A stretch of 64,000 nucleotides of DNA from Azolla caroliniana (lineage: Eukaryota; Polypodiophyta), in NCBI GenBank assembly GCA_043228905.1, contig JBHGNT010000011.1, positions 17,422,001-17,486,000 on the forward strand, given 5' to 3'. A program made the position numbers and the translations under genes. Below are positions 13,109-25,014 of the stretch, piece by piece. Position 1 is the first letter of the stretch; each line of letters begins with the position of its first letter. The notes under the pieces were generated by a model. It was not told the DNA's origin. It did no database searches and worked only from the letters and a program-made list of their open reading frames with translations.

Positions 13109-13948
13109 GCTTCACTGAATGATTGAATTCAGACTTGAGATTTTCTTTTCCATCCCAATTCAAAAAGCCGTAAGCGTGCACGTAACTCTATTTTTGAAGA
13201 ATTATGATATTGTTACACTTTAGTGGTTGCCACTTGAACACTTGGATGAATAAGCATTATTATAGCATGACATACTATAATTCTCATTTTTTCGATATAC
13301 GCAAACCTTTCCTCCTACAAACTATCATTTCCTATGCATACCTTTTAAGAGTCTAAATTTTAACACAATATTATGATCTTCCAAAATCAGTAGGGTTGCT
13401 CCCCATATGTCATGTTCCTTCAAAGGTCCTCTTTGAGGGCATATCGCATCTCAGTAGTTTGTTGTCATGCAGGTGTAGAGATATAAACATATTTTGTTCA
13501 CATTACTTGACTTAAGTTCTCGCAAAGAGGGCCTTGTCTAGTGCATCTAACTAATTCGTTTATCTTCTTTTTTTTCTTTGGTTGTCATGAAACTATGTAT
13601 AGACAATGAACATGATTTGTTTTTACTTCATTTTTGGGGGCACAGGTTTTTTGTGATGTATCTCGTTCATGTTTGCCATTTGAAACAATTTATCATTTGC
13701 CATTGAAACAATTTGAGTGTGTTTTGCTCATTTGTTATCACTATATATATTAATCATATTGGGATGTATATACGACTCAAAAAACCCCACTCAGGCCTAG
13801 GCATGACTTTTTCTTCTATAATATTTACTATAGTAAGTTAGTCATTTATCGCCAAGCTTATTGATCAATACTTTTTTGTGAACAACCTTGCACCAAAACC
13901 CTTACACTATCGTTTGCCTCTCCATATCTAAAGCACACGAGATTTTAA

Positions 13949-13980
13949 CGTGGAAAACCCCAAATCGGGGAAAAACCACG
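13949..13980. repeat. Nested inverted repeat (CGTGG..CCCC..GGGG..CCACG)
   Basis: CGTGG and CCACG enclose CCCC and GGGG with A-rich spacers, giving a two-step hairpin. I associate this type of motif with plant repeat families but cannot name one. Confidence 0.6.
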
Positions 13981-14906
13981 GGACCCTCATGGTACCAAAA
14001 ATTCCACTAAGAACTGAGTGTACAGGTGATTACAAACTCTCTAGATACTATTAGAGGAATACCTAGGCATCAAGGCAACAACCTTGGTAGCAAAACAATA
14101 AAACAGTAGAACCTTATTAGGAGAGTTGTCCACTCAGAGACGTATGGTCGTTGATCCAGATAGATCGGACTCAGGTGCCACTAACCTGGAGGGTCTTCTA
14201 ATGTTGCTACCCCTTTTTGTTTTGTTCACCCCTACCTCAAAGACACCATACATAAATACATACATACATACATACCTCTGTCTCCAATGAGGAGGGACAC
14301 TAAACACAACAATTGCGTGTGACATGTAACACCATTCTTTTAGGGCCATCATTGTTCCTCCAATATATATCATAAGTCATCTAGTTCATACAATCCTTCA
14401 TCCAACATCTATCACAACCAACATTAACTTCTTCTTACATAACCCCCCTAAAGTGGGGCTTTTTATTGATTGCAACCAATAATTTGTTATATTGATCTTG
14501 TCATCACATGTTAAGAGTTGTTTTTGCTATAACTACTTATATTAATCATAGTTCTCGATTGTCACCCATTTCCTTTAAGGCTTCATGATGTTCTCCTTGA
14601 ACTAGGATATTTCAAACCTGGATTCTATGCATGAGCACTCAACTGATCGTAGTTGTCTACCTATCAAGAATGTCTTTTTATTCTCATGGTCTAGGAGAGA
14701 CTTTGTTATTTTGTCGGTTTCCCTATTATATTCTTATTGTAGTATCAACAAGTTCTCATCACTTAGCACCAGCCCTACAAGTGAAGTAGAATAATTCAAC
14801 AATAATAATAACTAAATTATTTCTAACCCCCGCCCTTTCAGGGATACAAATCATCCATGTAGTCCATTGCAACCAATTAACATGCGTAATGATATGATCT
14901 AAGATT

Positions 14907-14992
14907 AAATGTTTAATTCAACTTTGCGACAACATGAAACATTTTCTTTAAATGTTTAATTCAACTTCACTACAACATGAAACATTTTCTTT
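14907..14992. repeat. 43-bp tandem duplication
   Basis: Two consecutive copies of AAATGTTTAATTCAACTT, ACAACATGAAACATTTTCTTT, starting at 14907 and 14950, with two or three mismatches. Confidence 0.9.
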
Positions 14993-15455
14993 TTGGCATA
15001 CCTATTAAGAATGGTTTGTTAGCATATATGAATGAATCTCATTCATTATAAGCCTCTAATAGTTAGTAGATCTAGATCCAAGTACTTTCAAATGTTACCT
15101 TCAAAAATACAATATTAATTTTGAAAGAAAGGAGACCCACTTCCTATATGCCATTGTTAGATGTGACAGTGCGGCCAATCGGGGAAAATCATATTACGTA
15201 TCTATCATAGAATTATTAGAAGTGTGATAAGAACCACCATCCTCATGTGTTTATATACATAAGGAAATTATTGGATTTCCAGTTAAGATATCAATTACAA
15301 AGTTAAATCATTTCGGATTTCTCTACGTTACACGACTTTCCCGTGTGTACTCAAATCTTATACAAAGGTGACCAAAACAAATCAAATCTCACACTTTCTA
15401 GGAATGAAAACTTGATCAACCATCATACACTTCATGTTTTCCTAGTGCCACAATA

Positions 15456-18400
15456 TTAAGCAGCTACTGTAGCTGGCCTCTTACTTGTTTTTATGCCTTT
15501 GATAGCTGTACAAAAACAAGTAAAACCATTTTAAGAACCTTACTACTGTCACAAATATGGACAATGATTTCAATGGGCCTTACCTTCAGCATAGTCTTTT
15601 GCACCAAATACAGCAGACCCAGCAACTAGAGCATTAGCTCCAGCTTCAATAACCTATCCCCATAACATTCCCCAGAAAATAAAATGAGGATTTCTCTCAA
15701 CACGTGGAGTAATATAACAAAATGACAAGAAATTACGACTTCAAGCACAATGTGAAAGCATTATATAAGTATTTTTAACCTTCAGAATACCATCAAAAAT
15801 AAATGAATAAGAGAAATCAGCATTATTTTGGATGGTACAAATGTAACGCCCCTTAGCAAGGTGAAGATATTTATCCCGAGTTGCAAATATGATTATGTGC
15901 TGTGGTGCTCGCTGATGTTATAGTAAGAACTTAGAAGTATAATACCTTGTATGCATTTGCAGGTGTCACTCCACCATCTACCTCAATCCAAGGATCAACA
16001 CCCTGAGCAGCATATAATGTATTGGATGGATTATCAATCATCATAGAAATTGTAACGAAAGTAAAGAACCCCAAGTCTTACTTAATCTTCATGGGCTTCA
16101 AACAAATTAGAAGTCTTACTCTTTCTGCACAAAGCTTTCGCAAATCTGCAATCTTCTTAACTTGACTCTCAATGAAGCTTTGTCCACCAAATCCAGGATT
16201 TACAGACATGATGAGTATCAAGTCCACCACTGAATTTTTTCAAATGTTCCGCGTTAAAATCTGGCATTCATTCCGAAAGTCATGTTTATATTCATATTTA
16301 ATGTTTACCATCAAGAATATAGTCTATGGCGGTCAATGGAGTGCCAGGATTGAGCACAACACCTGCTTTGGCACCCAAGCTCTTGATCTGAGAAATCACG
16401 TGGATGATAAGAACACATCTTTATATCCTATAATAACCTCCTGGGTGCTAGAACCCGTTTTAAATCCAATAAAAACCTCCTGGGTTATAGAATGCATTTT
16501 ATGTTAAATAATAAGCTCTTGGGCGATAAGAAGCCATTTTTTAATTCAAAGATAAGCTATTGAGTGATAAGAACCCATCTTTATTCCCAATGATACATTA
16601 GGTACGCGTTTTATATCCAATGATAACTTCTTGGGTAATAAGTGCCCATCTTCATATCCAAAGCTAACCTCTTGGATAATAAGAACTCATTTTACATCCA
16701 ATAATACCACATTCAGCGATGAGAACCATCTTGATATACAGTCATGCTACTAGAAAAGGAGTATCTATTTCAACTCTCACATACCTGGTTCAGTGTCCTA
16801 TGCAGATGAATAGTAGATGATTGTTCACAATGGACACTAACTATATCAGCACCAGCCTTCACAAAGTCTGGGACTCTCTGTTCTGGCTCGACAATCATCT
16901 GCAAGATATGAGAACTATTAGAAGAGGCAGTCTGTATAGAATTTTAACCCATAAAGAATGTGAACTTACAAGGTGCACATCAAGAGGCAAATCAGTTATA
17001 GGCCTCAATGCATCCACCACCAATGGTCCAATGGTGATATTCGGCACAAACCTTCCATCCATCACATCCACGTGAACCCAATCGCACCCGGCCTCCTCAA
17101 CAGCTTTTACCTGTACCCAACATTCTACTGTAGTATGAATATATGGGGAATAGACTACATATGTGCTTCAACTTTCAATGAGAACGCAAGTGAACTTCCA
17201 CATACAATAACAGTGATGACAACTGTGTTTCAGAAAAGCAAATAAATGAGGTTGCACATTCAAGAGCATGTGATATCATGTACGAGTTCATTGAATACAT
17301 TGACTCAGAAAGTACATGTGATTGATGAATATTGAGTCCCTTCATTGGCACAAATTAGTATGTGATTTCATGTATAGTGAGTCCAATGAACATATGTATG
17401 TCCTAGGAATCTTCTAATATTGAGTCCATTCAATAACATAAATTAACATGTGATTTCAAGCAAATTTAGTCCACTGTATGCATATATGAGTCTTCTAATA
17501 TCGAATTCATTCAATGCCACAAATAGACCTCTGGTTTCAGGTATATTGAATGCCTTGAACTCATATATGAGTCTTCTAATACTGAATATCAGAAATTACT
17601 TTTGATCTCATGTATGCGCCTATTGGATGCCAGAATTTACATATGATTTCAGGAACGAATCCAATACCGAATCTCAGATATACATGTGAGTTCTTGCATG
17701 AGTTTACTTATAATAGATGCCAGAGTATAGGCTGCATGAGTTAATTCAATCCCAAAAATTACATGTAGTTTATTATTTTAATCTATTCCAAAATAGCAGA
17801 AATACATGTGAATTACATTCCACAAATGAAGACGACATAATAATTAATACCTGCTCTCCCAATTTCGAGAAATTGGCAGACAAAATTGAAGGGGAAACAA
17901 TGATATCTGATTTCGAGAACCTATCAACACGAGATGTTGCACTGATAGTGGGAAGTGTTGATTTGCTGCATATGAAACAAAAAATCAGAGCAATTACAAG
18001 GATGGAAACAAAGAAGGTAATGTTTAAAACCTTGAAATAAAAGTACATAGATTTTTTTCTTCTTCCTGGAATGAGTTTACACAGAATTAACCAAATTTTG
18101 ATTTTAAATCAAATGAACAGATATAAAAAGGCATTAAAAAATTTTGCAACAACGGAGGAAAGACATAAAGTTTATGAAGCAAATTTGCATTCTGGTTTGA
18201 CGAAGCAAAGAAACAATATTCAACCATAAAACTTTATTCTAGAAAAAAAAAATGAAGCAACATTTTAGCCATAAAATACAGGCACAGAACCATCAGACAT
18301 TAAAGTTTCTGATGTTCTGGAATTCATGCAAATTTAAGAACCAAGGAGCATTTTAACCTTCACATTGATTGAACCCATCAAAAATCATGACTGTAATTCA

Positions 18401-18814
18401 AAGAAAGAAAAACTTAATAATAATATTGGATGGATGGATGGATGGATAGAGGATTAAATAAATGTATGAATGAATAGATGGAAGATTGAATGAATGAATC
18501 GATGAATGTGTGGACGAATGATCGAGTGGATGGATGGTAAAAGAGTACTGGAAAGAAAATGTGGGAAAACCGGACGAACAGTGAGGCAACAGTGATGATA
18601 GGATACTTGAATTAAGCACGGTTGCTGAAGAATGAATGAAATGATAAGGAGAGCAGAAGAGAGAAGAAGCAACAAACCTGGAAGACAGGGCGAGGTTAGA
18701 GGAAGAAGAAGAAGAAGAAGCGATAAGTTGATCCTTGAAGTGGGTGTGATTGCTAAAGAAGGAGCTACGTCCAACTGAAGAAGCGATGGAAGAAGAGACG
18801 ACAGTGGCAGCCAT
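15456..18814 (-). CDS. RPE: Ribulose-phosphate 3-epimerase, chloroplastic (nine exons)
   Basis: It interconverts ribulose 5-phosphate and xylulose 5-phosphate in the Calvin cycle and oxidative pentose phosphate pathway, in the plastid stroma. Coding exons (minus strand): 18814-18678, 17965-17851, 17110-16970, 16898-16785, 16387-16309, 16229-16120, 16002-15946, 15653-15584, 15505-15456. All have GT-AG borders, the phases agree, and the total is 873 nt or 290 aa, normal for the plant enzyme. Residues 1 to about 62 are Ser-rich and acid-poor, a plausible transit peptide. The mature TIM barrel starts [14 protein letters not shown] (65-78). Metal ligands of the family are at H97 and D99 ([13 protein letters not shown]), H130 (LDVHLM) and D241 (EVDGGV). 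The phosphate loop SVNPGFGGQ is at 204-212. It ends in KRPATVAA and TAA. The 5' leader is GAA-rich. Introns 2 and 4 hold decayed minisatellites. Confidence 0.97.
16410..16740. repeat. Degenerate ~40-bp tandem repeat in RPE intron 4
   Basis: Roughly eight diverged units of the type ATCCAATAATAACCTCCTGGG, ATAAGAACCCATCTTTAT follow each other, with CTGGG/TTGGG landmarks near 16441, 16480, 16519 and 16560. They fill most of the intron between exons 4 and 5. Confidence 0.75.
17270..17700. repeat. Degenerate ~81-bp tandem repeat in RPE intron 2
   Basis: The landmark CTTCTAATA recurs at 17411, 17492 and 17573, a spacing of exactly 81 bp. Each time it is followed by TGARTTCATTCAAT, CACAAAT, a CTCATGT or TTTCAGGTAT segment and CATATATGAGT. 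Weaker copies extend to both sides, about five in all. Confidence 0.75.
18426..18540. repeat. (GGAT)n/(GAAT)n microsatellite in RPE intron 1
   Basis: GGATGGATGGATGGATGGAT at 18428-18447 is followed by interrupted GAATGAATGAAT units. It lies in the first intron, just downstream of the transit-peptide exon. Confidence 0.8.
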
Positions 18815-20799
18815 GGTTGGTTAGTTGGTTAGTTGGTTGGGTTCTTCAGGGATTGTGCAGGCACCTGCCTTCTCGATACTCTTTTCTTCTTCTTTCTCCT
18901 TCCTTTCTGGCTTCTTCTGCTTCTTCTGCTTCTGCTTCTGCTTCTTCTTCTTCTTCGAAGACTCTGTCTGTGTCTCTTCTTTCAGCCTTATCCTGTAAGA
19001 TTTGAGACCACCAATTTCAGAGTTTCTCCATTAAATCAATTAAAACCCCCCACACAATACACAATCACACACACACACACACATCTTCTTTTGATATGGG
19101 CTGCCAACCGGACATCCTCAGGGTGCCACACGCATTTGGGCGATGGATCTCCTGTGTCTTCTGTGTCCGAGTTTCCTTCCCCAAACCCGCTCGCCATTGA
19201 TTCGTGTTAAGGCCTTTCTGTTTCGCCTAACGCAACCACACCCATGTAATGTACTCTTCTCTCAACTTCACCTCTTCAAAAGATGGCATTGCATGCTTGT
19301 TGATTTTTGTGTGTATGTGTGTGCGCACGCGCGCGCGCGCCCGCACCTGTACATGTGTACACATTTTTATGAGTTTTTTGTAGGTGGCCATCCATGTGTG
19401 TTGCACTCAAGCCTCGATCCTTCTAGCCTTTTCATAACATACGCATTAAATCGCTCGCCCATCCGTATATGAATTTGTCCAACGTGGTACCTGATAAGCA
19501 AGAGACATATCAGTTCGTGTATGTATGCTCCTCCTATTTGCGAATATATGCGACAAACAATCGTTCGACATATGTTTCTACATCAAGTCTGGTCATGTTG
19601 GTATGTATGTGCGTGAGAATGTGGTATGTGCAAATAAATTGTTTCCTCATCTAGATATGTACTTAGATGCCATACAAGCATTTATCTAGTTGATGAATGT
19701 ATGTTCATGTGTCCATGAGACGGTTTGGCATGCATGTTTTCTGTTGGGCGAGTCAATTGGTGATACTAGTCCAGGGTTTGCTATAGACATCACACTTCAA
19801 AAAAGAATATGCCATCGTCTCTTTGTCCATAGCATGATACCGCGCATATTCATGGTGAGTTCTTCGAATCATTGTCAATCTTCTTTTTAAAGATCAATTT
19901 ACAAACAAACAATTGCTTGATCAAGTATGATACATTCCCATCCCTAAACCCCAATTGTGGTCCACCATGTATCAGTGGGCCTTCATTAGAGTCCATGAAT
20001 GCAATGCAACCATCCAATTTCTCTTTCATATCCAATTATTGGACGATTTCTCATGCGATATTCTATATTTGTGGATTTATCCCCTTGTCAATAAGTTCCA
20101 ATCCAAGTTAACATTGGGATCACAAGCCAACCTAAGTCATTGCAACTCCAAACATACACATTGGTTTACATGAAATCATCGGAAAGAGAAATGGTCAAAA
20201 GTTTGAAGCATCAATGCTCAATGCATAACAAATCAAGTATGAACGTAACTTTAATGTAGAGACAATTGGAACGTCGAGGAGCAATAATGTGGGTTACATG
20301 ATAATATAATCAAGGCCCGTAAATTTTACTACCATATGCTTATATGTAACACGAACTCAAAATTATAATCATGCTTAGTTTCCAATTTACCTTAATACAT
20401 AATAGTGGCTTAGTTGAAGTCGAGGTGTTTAATGGCATATGGCTTAGGATTAGGCACATAACTACAAAAGGTCATAAGCATTGCACAAATAACAAAATAA
20501 TTACCTACATATTCTCTCATTTGAATAACTAAAGGACCAAGGAGGGTGCACAAGTAGTTTTGAAGTGTCTACTTTGAGCTTCTATTACACATAAGCATAT
20601 GTTGGTAAAATTTTCCAACAACTAGCACAATAATATATTCAATAAATTAACATTGGAGTAAAAACAACTCATACTACAAATTGATAAATCAATCGAGAAG
20701 CAAATTGATGGCAATAATGGTGATAAAAGACAAGTATCCCTAATGAAAGGATTATTGATTGAATGTGATAGGGAAGTGGCAAAAATAAATATACAAATT
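18815..20799. other. RPE 5' flank and gene-free stretch
   Basis: The first 200 bp are rich in CTTCTT on the plus strand, so the RPE leader on the minus strand is GAA-rich. A (CA)n run is at about 19063-19082 and an alternating (GC)n/(CA)n run at 19318-19342. No gene was recognised beyond this. Confidence 0.5.
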
Positions 20800-21215
20800 A
20801 GTATTTGGGAGAGAGGTTTAGAAGAGAATAGAGAAATTGACCTATGTATGAGTGTGTAAGACCAATATAGACCCATGAATGCTTGCACTAGCAAGACTTT
20901 TAATTAAAAACTCATTACGAATCATAGAAACCCAAGTTGGTATCTAAACAAACATTTAAGACCACAAAATCTAAGGTAATCATTATCATGAGATAATGAC
21001 TAGAGACTGTTAAGAGTTGATTGTCATTGTAGAAAATCAACCACTAGGGACAAAATCTTTTACACCAATACAATATTCACCAAATGGTGCCCTTTCCTCC
21101 ATGTGGAACGAATCAAGCACTTTCGAGATGTATTCACCATGCCATAGATCAATCTTCTACTTCTTCCTATCTTGTGTGTGATCCGCATACCTAAAATTGT
21201 TGTATTTCTCATGAG
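20800..21215 (-). mobile_element. Ty1/Copia reverse-transcriptase relic
   Basis: On the minus strand 21205-21150 reads ILGMRIT, and after a frameshift 21150-21063 reads KIDLWHGEYISKVLDSFHME. This is the segment that ends Copia reverse transcriptase (ILGM-I, then W-SQ-YI-KVL-RFNM). A further 200 bp (to about 20820, YASIHGSI) is consistent with the following block of the polyprotein. Frames are broken and no LTRs were located. Confidence 0.6.
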
Positions 21216-22885
21216 TGGGTGTTGTCTTTTTTATGGACAATATTCTTGTTTTGACATATACATGTGAGAGAGGTTTTTCTGAGATGAATAATGTCAAAAC
21301 CAACTCTGGGGGGGGGGGGGGGGGCTTTGATATACAATGTCCATTGAGCCGTCTATTCTTTGTTTATGACCAATCAAATGGCTTGTCCAAGAATCATTTT
21401 GATCTACAAGCTCTCTTCTTGTTACATTATTAAATGAGTTAGGGTCATCAAAAATATGTAATGAGCCGTGTTGCTCAAGGAAATGACAATGGACACCCAA
21501 TTCCTAAATAACGACAAGATTGGTAGATAGAGAGAAAGGGAGTATTGAGGAGAGGGTTAATGAGAGTATGAGAGTGTGTTAAAGATTTAATGCAACTTTT
21601 TGGATATATTAGTTAAATATTGTACAACATTGCCACACAAGACCAAAGATTAGATACACGCATAACTCTTGCAATGTATACGAAAAATAGAAAAAAAAAA
21701 CCAAGAACACTACGAGACCCCTCCCCACAAATAATAACTTGCTTTGACTATATGAAGGTCTTTAAAATATTTTTGAATACAATGGAGTATTGATATTATC
21801 TACCAGCAATCTATGTATTAAATGTTTAGTTTCAAAACTTTAGTTTGACCCTAAAACCACAATGCTGATTATATATCCCATTTAGATAGGTTTCTCTTCA
21901 TATATTTGGATGACCTATGCATGTTCGATAGATAGCAAGTAGCATGTCATGAATGCTAGGAGTGGATTGTTTGTTATCAAGGATTGCAATCTACTACCAT
22001 TTTTTATTAGGCTATGAACCCAAGAACTCTATGTTTTGCTTGTGTTGGACATAAGCGATGATGGGTATCATAAGTATGACTATTGCACCTATGAGTAGTA
22101 TGTCACTGTATCAACAATGTTACCATAAGGGAAACATTGATGAAAGAAAATTAATGCAAACTTAGGAAAACAAAAACTGCATGAAAAGAACATTAATATT
22201 TGGCCTAAAACTTGAAAATCATGCCTTATTTAGCTATTGCAAAAGCAACATGTGAGCTCAATTTTACCCATAGAATTGTGAAAAACTTTGGCATCAAACA
22301 TCTTAACAACAAAAACATGTACACAAATAACAAAACTTACATTGTAAACTGGTCTACTTGCAAAATGAATCCTGGGAATCCTGAAGCAAAAACTCTAGAG
22401 AGAGAAAGAGAGAGAGAGGATGTAATAATATTGCAAAGCATTGAAAAATTATACATGGATACTATATTATTGCCCATATGTTTTAACCTTCATTCACCAT
22501 GTAATATACAACTCCATGTTGAACCATCATTAGAATAGCAATTGTGCTATATTGCCAAGCAACTCATGATTTAATCCTGCAAACATGGTTAAAACAATCA
22601 ATGGATCACATTAATTACCAAGAAAATTCACATCAATGAACATTCAAGTAGAGCTTATCATAAATAACTAGTGTATCAAAAACATAATGTATGAACTATT
22701 TATAAGAAAAAGGCACTCCCTAGTTGCATTCCCATAGTGTGCTGTGAGTTTAGAGACTCATAACAACATGTCATAACTAGCTACATTATTATCATGAGTG
22801 AAGAGAATAATGTAAATATAAGTTTATTGGCAAGGAGCAGGGGAGAAAACATATCATGACCTTGGTATGGCCCAATGGAACATCA
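21216..22885. other. Gene-free stretch
   Basis: It contains a 17-bp G run at 21308-21324 and a short (GA)n at about 22398-22420. Two open frames (plus 22212-22538 and 21215-21433) show no recognisable motif or splice-supported extension. Confidence 0.4.
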
Positions 22886-23416
22886 TCAATCTTCACTCGG
22901 CTCATAGAGAGGATCCTCTTTTACCAAATCAAGGAGCCAATCATCATCATCATCATCATTATCATCATAGACATCTAAGTCCCGACTTCGACTAGTGCCA
23001 CTAGTGCTAGGCGAGTATTTGTCATCATGGACTAGTGGATGAGGATATAAATGAAGTGTATCATAGTAGTAAGCATTATGAGCATGAAGTGATGGATGGT
23101 TAAACTTGGAGGAGCTAATCAATATATGTGCATGTATACGAGACATGTTGGTTAAGTAACCATGTTTGTCGGTGTTAATTGCAAGTGAAGGACGACATAA
23201 CATCGGGCTAGCTGGGAGATAAGTCAACGATGGGGCATTGGGGGGTGGGGCGCATGGCGAGAGGTTAGAGTGATGGAAGGGTGTCCGGACATTCGAAGAA
23301 GTCTCGAAACGAAGGAGGAGGAGGAGTAAGAAGAGGAGGGTGGTATAGCATAAAATGAAGGAAAATGCTAAGAACAAGGCTATTCCTAGAACTACATTCT
23401 CACAAGAACGAGCCAT
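22886..23416 (-). CDS. Small single-exon membrane-anchored protein of unknown function
   Basis: An open frame of 176 codons on the minus strand. The first in-frame ATG is at 23416; the frame is open slightly further upstream but only with TTG. The protein begins MARSCENVV, then a strong membrane segment at about 8-36 (GIALFLAFSFILCYTTLLFLL) followed by Arg, so a signal anchor or N-terminal membrane anchor. The middle is rich in Ser, Pro and His. The C-terminus has a run of Asp followed by DWLLDLVKEDPLYEPSED. No catalytic motif was recognised. It is probably real because the layout (anchor, linker, acidic tail with aromatic motif) is coherent, but without homologues a chance frame cannot be excluded. 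Confidence 0.45.
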   Translation of the reverse strand: MARSCENVVLGIALFLAFSFILCYTTLLFLLLLLLRFETSSNVRTPFHHSNLSPCAPPPNAPSLTYLPASPMLCRPSLAINTDKHGYLTNMSRIHAHILISSSKFNHPSLHAHNAYYYDTLHLYPHPLVHDDKYSPSTSGTSRSRDLDVYDDNDDDDDDWLLDLVKEDPLYEPSED

Positions 23417-25014
23417 CAAACACACAAATGTCAAGAAAAAAGTGAAGAGAGATCTCTTCTTCCTCCTCCTCTTCTTCTTCTTCTTCTTCTCCTTCTCTTC
23501 CTCTATTCACATGCACAAATTGTTGTTTTCTTTCTTAACATTCATTTCCTCTTCCTTTCTTTTTTTGCTTTTTCTCAAATTGCTTTTCCGCTTTACCTTT
23601 TTCCACCTTTAGGCCTTCTAGCTTCCTCCACACATACACACATAATATTGGCGCATGAGAGCCCTAGCTTTTAATGTCACCTCCCTAAATCTTAAAAAGA
23701 CTTCCCTTCTTTTCTTTCCCTTTTGCAGTGACACCCATCCGTGGGTCGATTTGAATACATCACATACATAAGATGTTTTGCATCCAGCTTTGCAATGACT
23801 AAAGTCTATTTGCCAACCATGTTAGAGTTGCCGCTAGGGTGTCCATCTTTGCTAAGCACCCGAATTTCCTACATATACTTGTGAACTTCTTCTATCCAAC
23901 CTAGTCGTGAAAACTCTCTTTGCCAAATCCGGACTTGCAGTTGAGGCTTCCAATGCGGGAGAAACTCAGGTTGTTGTTGATCAATCCACACACAGCCTAA
24001 AGAAGATTTCTAAGTTTTGCGAGCGCTACAAAGACTAAGGGTTCAATGGGGCAAGTACAATTGTGATTCCCGTTTTTGTAAATTACATGACAAAGTACGA
24101 AGTTATGAGAAAATGCATCAAATTTGGAGAAATTTAATAGAAATTGTAAATATTCCCATTCTGTCTTCTTCATTTACATAAGCACTTCCAAATCTCATGT
24201 TCAAAATTCTAAACCCTAAACCGAACGAGCCACACATATGATTCACCTTTTTTGTGTCTATTATACATATTGCATTGTGTGGCAAAGGATCATTGGTCAA
24301 AATGCCACTAGCCACACAAAATTGGTTGAATAGACCTATTAACATAGCACACGTTACAATTGACCTTGGTTGTGATACCATGTGACTATCACCATTTGAT
24401 TTGCTTTCTCGAAACATTTACTCAATTTCAAGCATTTCCCAATGTCATTGGCAAAAGCCTGATTGCCCATTTTGTCTTTTCTCATCTCATTAACACACAA
24501 TTAGTATATATTGGTTGACACACTTATTGCATATGTAAATCAGTTTTGCCAAGAAGTTAAGAGTTCTACAATTTCTTAAACGTTTTTGTTCTACAATTTC
24601 TTAAACGTTTTGTCCATAAACGTTTTTGTTCTACAATTTCTTAAGAGTTCAACATTTTTCAGGTTCACGTTTGTGATTGCAACATGCAACATACACTGAC
24701 CCACAAACACCAATAAAAAAAGCTCCAAACCCCTCCGATAGAACTGCCATGTCCAGGCACATATTTTATAAATTAACCAAAATTAATGAAATAAAAATGT
24801 GTTTTCAATATTTCATCTATAGATGTGAGGACAGCCAAGTTTTCTTTCAAGAATTAATCTAGCACAATGAAAGGAAAAAAGACTAGGACCGAAAATATTG
24901 ATGTACAATGTATGGCCACAAAAGGCGATCACAAGCATGTAAGGTTCCATAATGGTGAGGGAAGTTACATAAATGTTCATATAAACCTCCTCTAATCCAT
25001 GTCAAGTTTTCAAG
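23417..25014. other. Gene-free stretch
   Basis: A CT-rich plus-strand stretch (23455-23600) lies upstream of the small membrane-protein ORF and would be its GA-rich 5' leader. A short repeat of TTCTACAATTTCTTAAACG (three copies, 24562-24650) is present. No other gene was recognised. Confidence 0.4.
24562..24650. repeat. Three-copy short tandem repeat
   Basis: TTCTACAATTTCTTAAACG followed by a T-rich spacer occurs twice and a third copy ends TTAAGAG. The unit ACGTTTTTG is also repeated in the spacer. Confidence 0.8.

Larger units (their letters stand above)
13109..15455. other. Gene-free stretch with fold-back and duplicated segments
   Basis: No gene was recognised. It contains a strong inverted repeat at 13949-13980, a C/G fold-back at about 14441-14460 and a 43-bp tandem duplication at 14907-14992. 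The segment 13890-14460 has the look of transposon leader or LTR-related sequence, but no polyprotein frame supports this. Confidence 0.4.

Noticed and set aside
23355-23612. Plus-strand frame rich in Phe and Leu
   Set aside because: It is the reverse of the GA-rich leader of the minus-strand ORF and a CT-run artefact.
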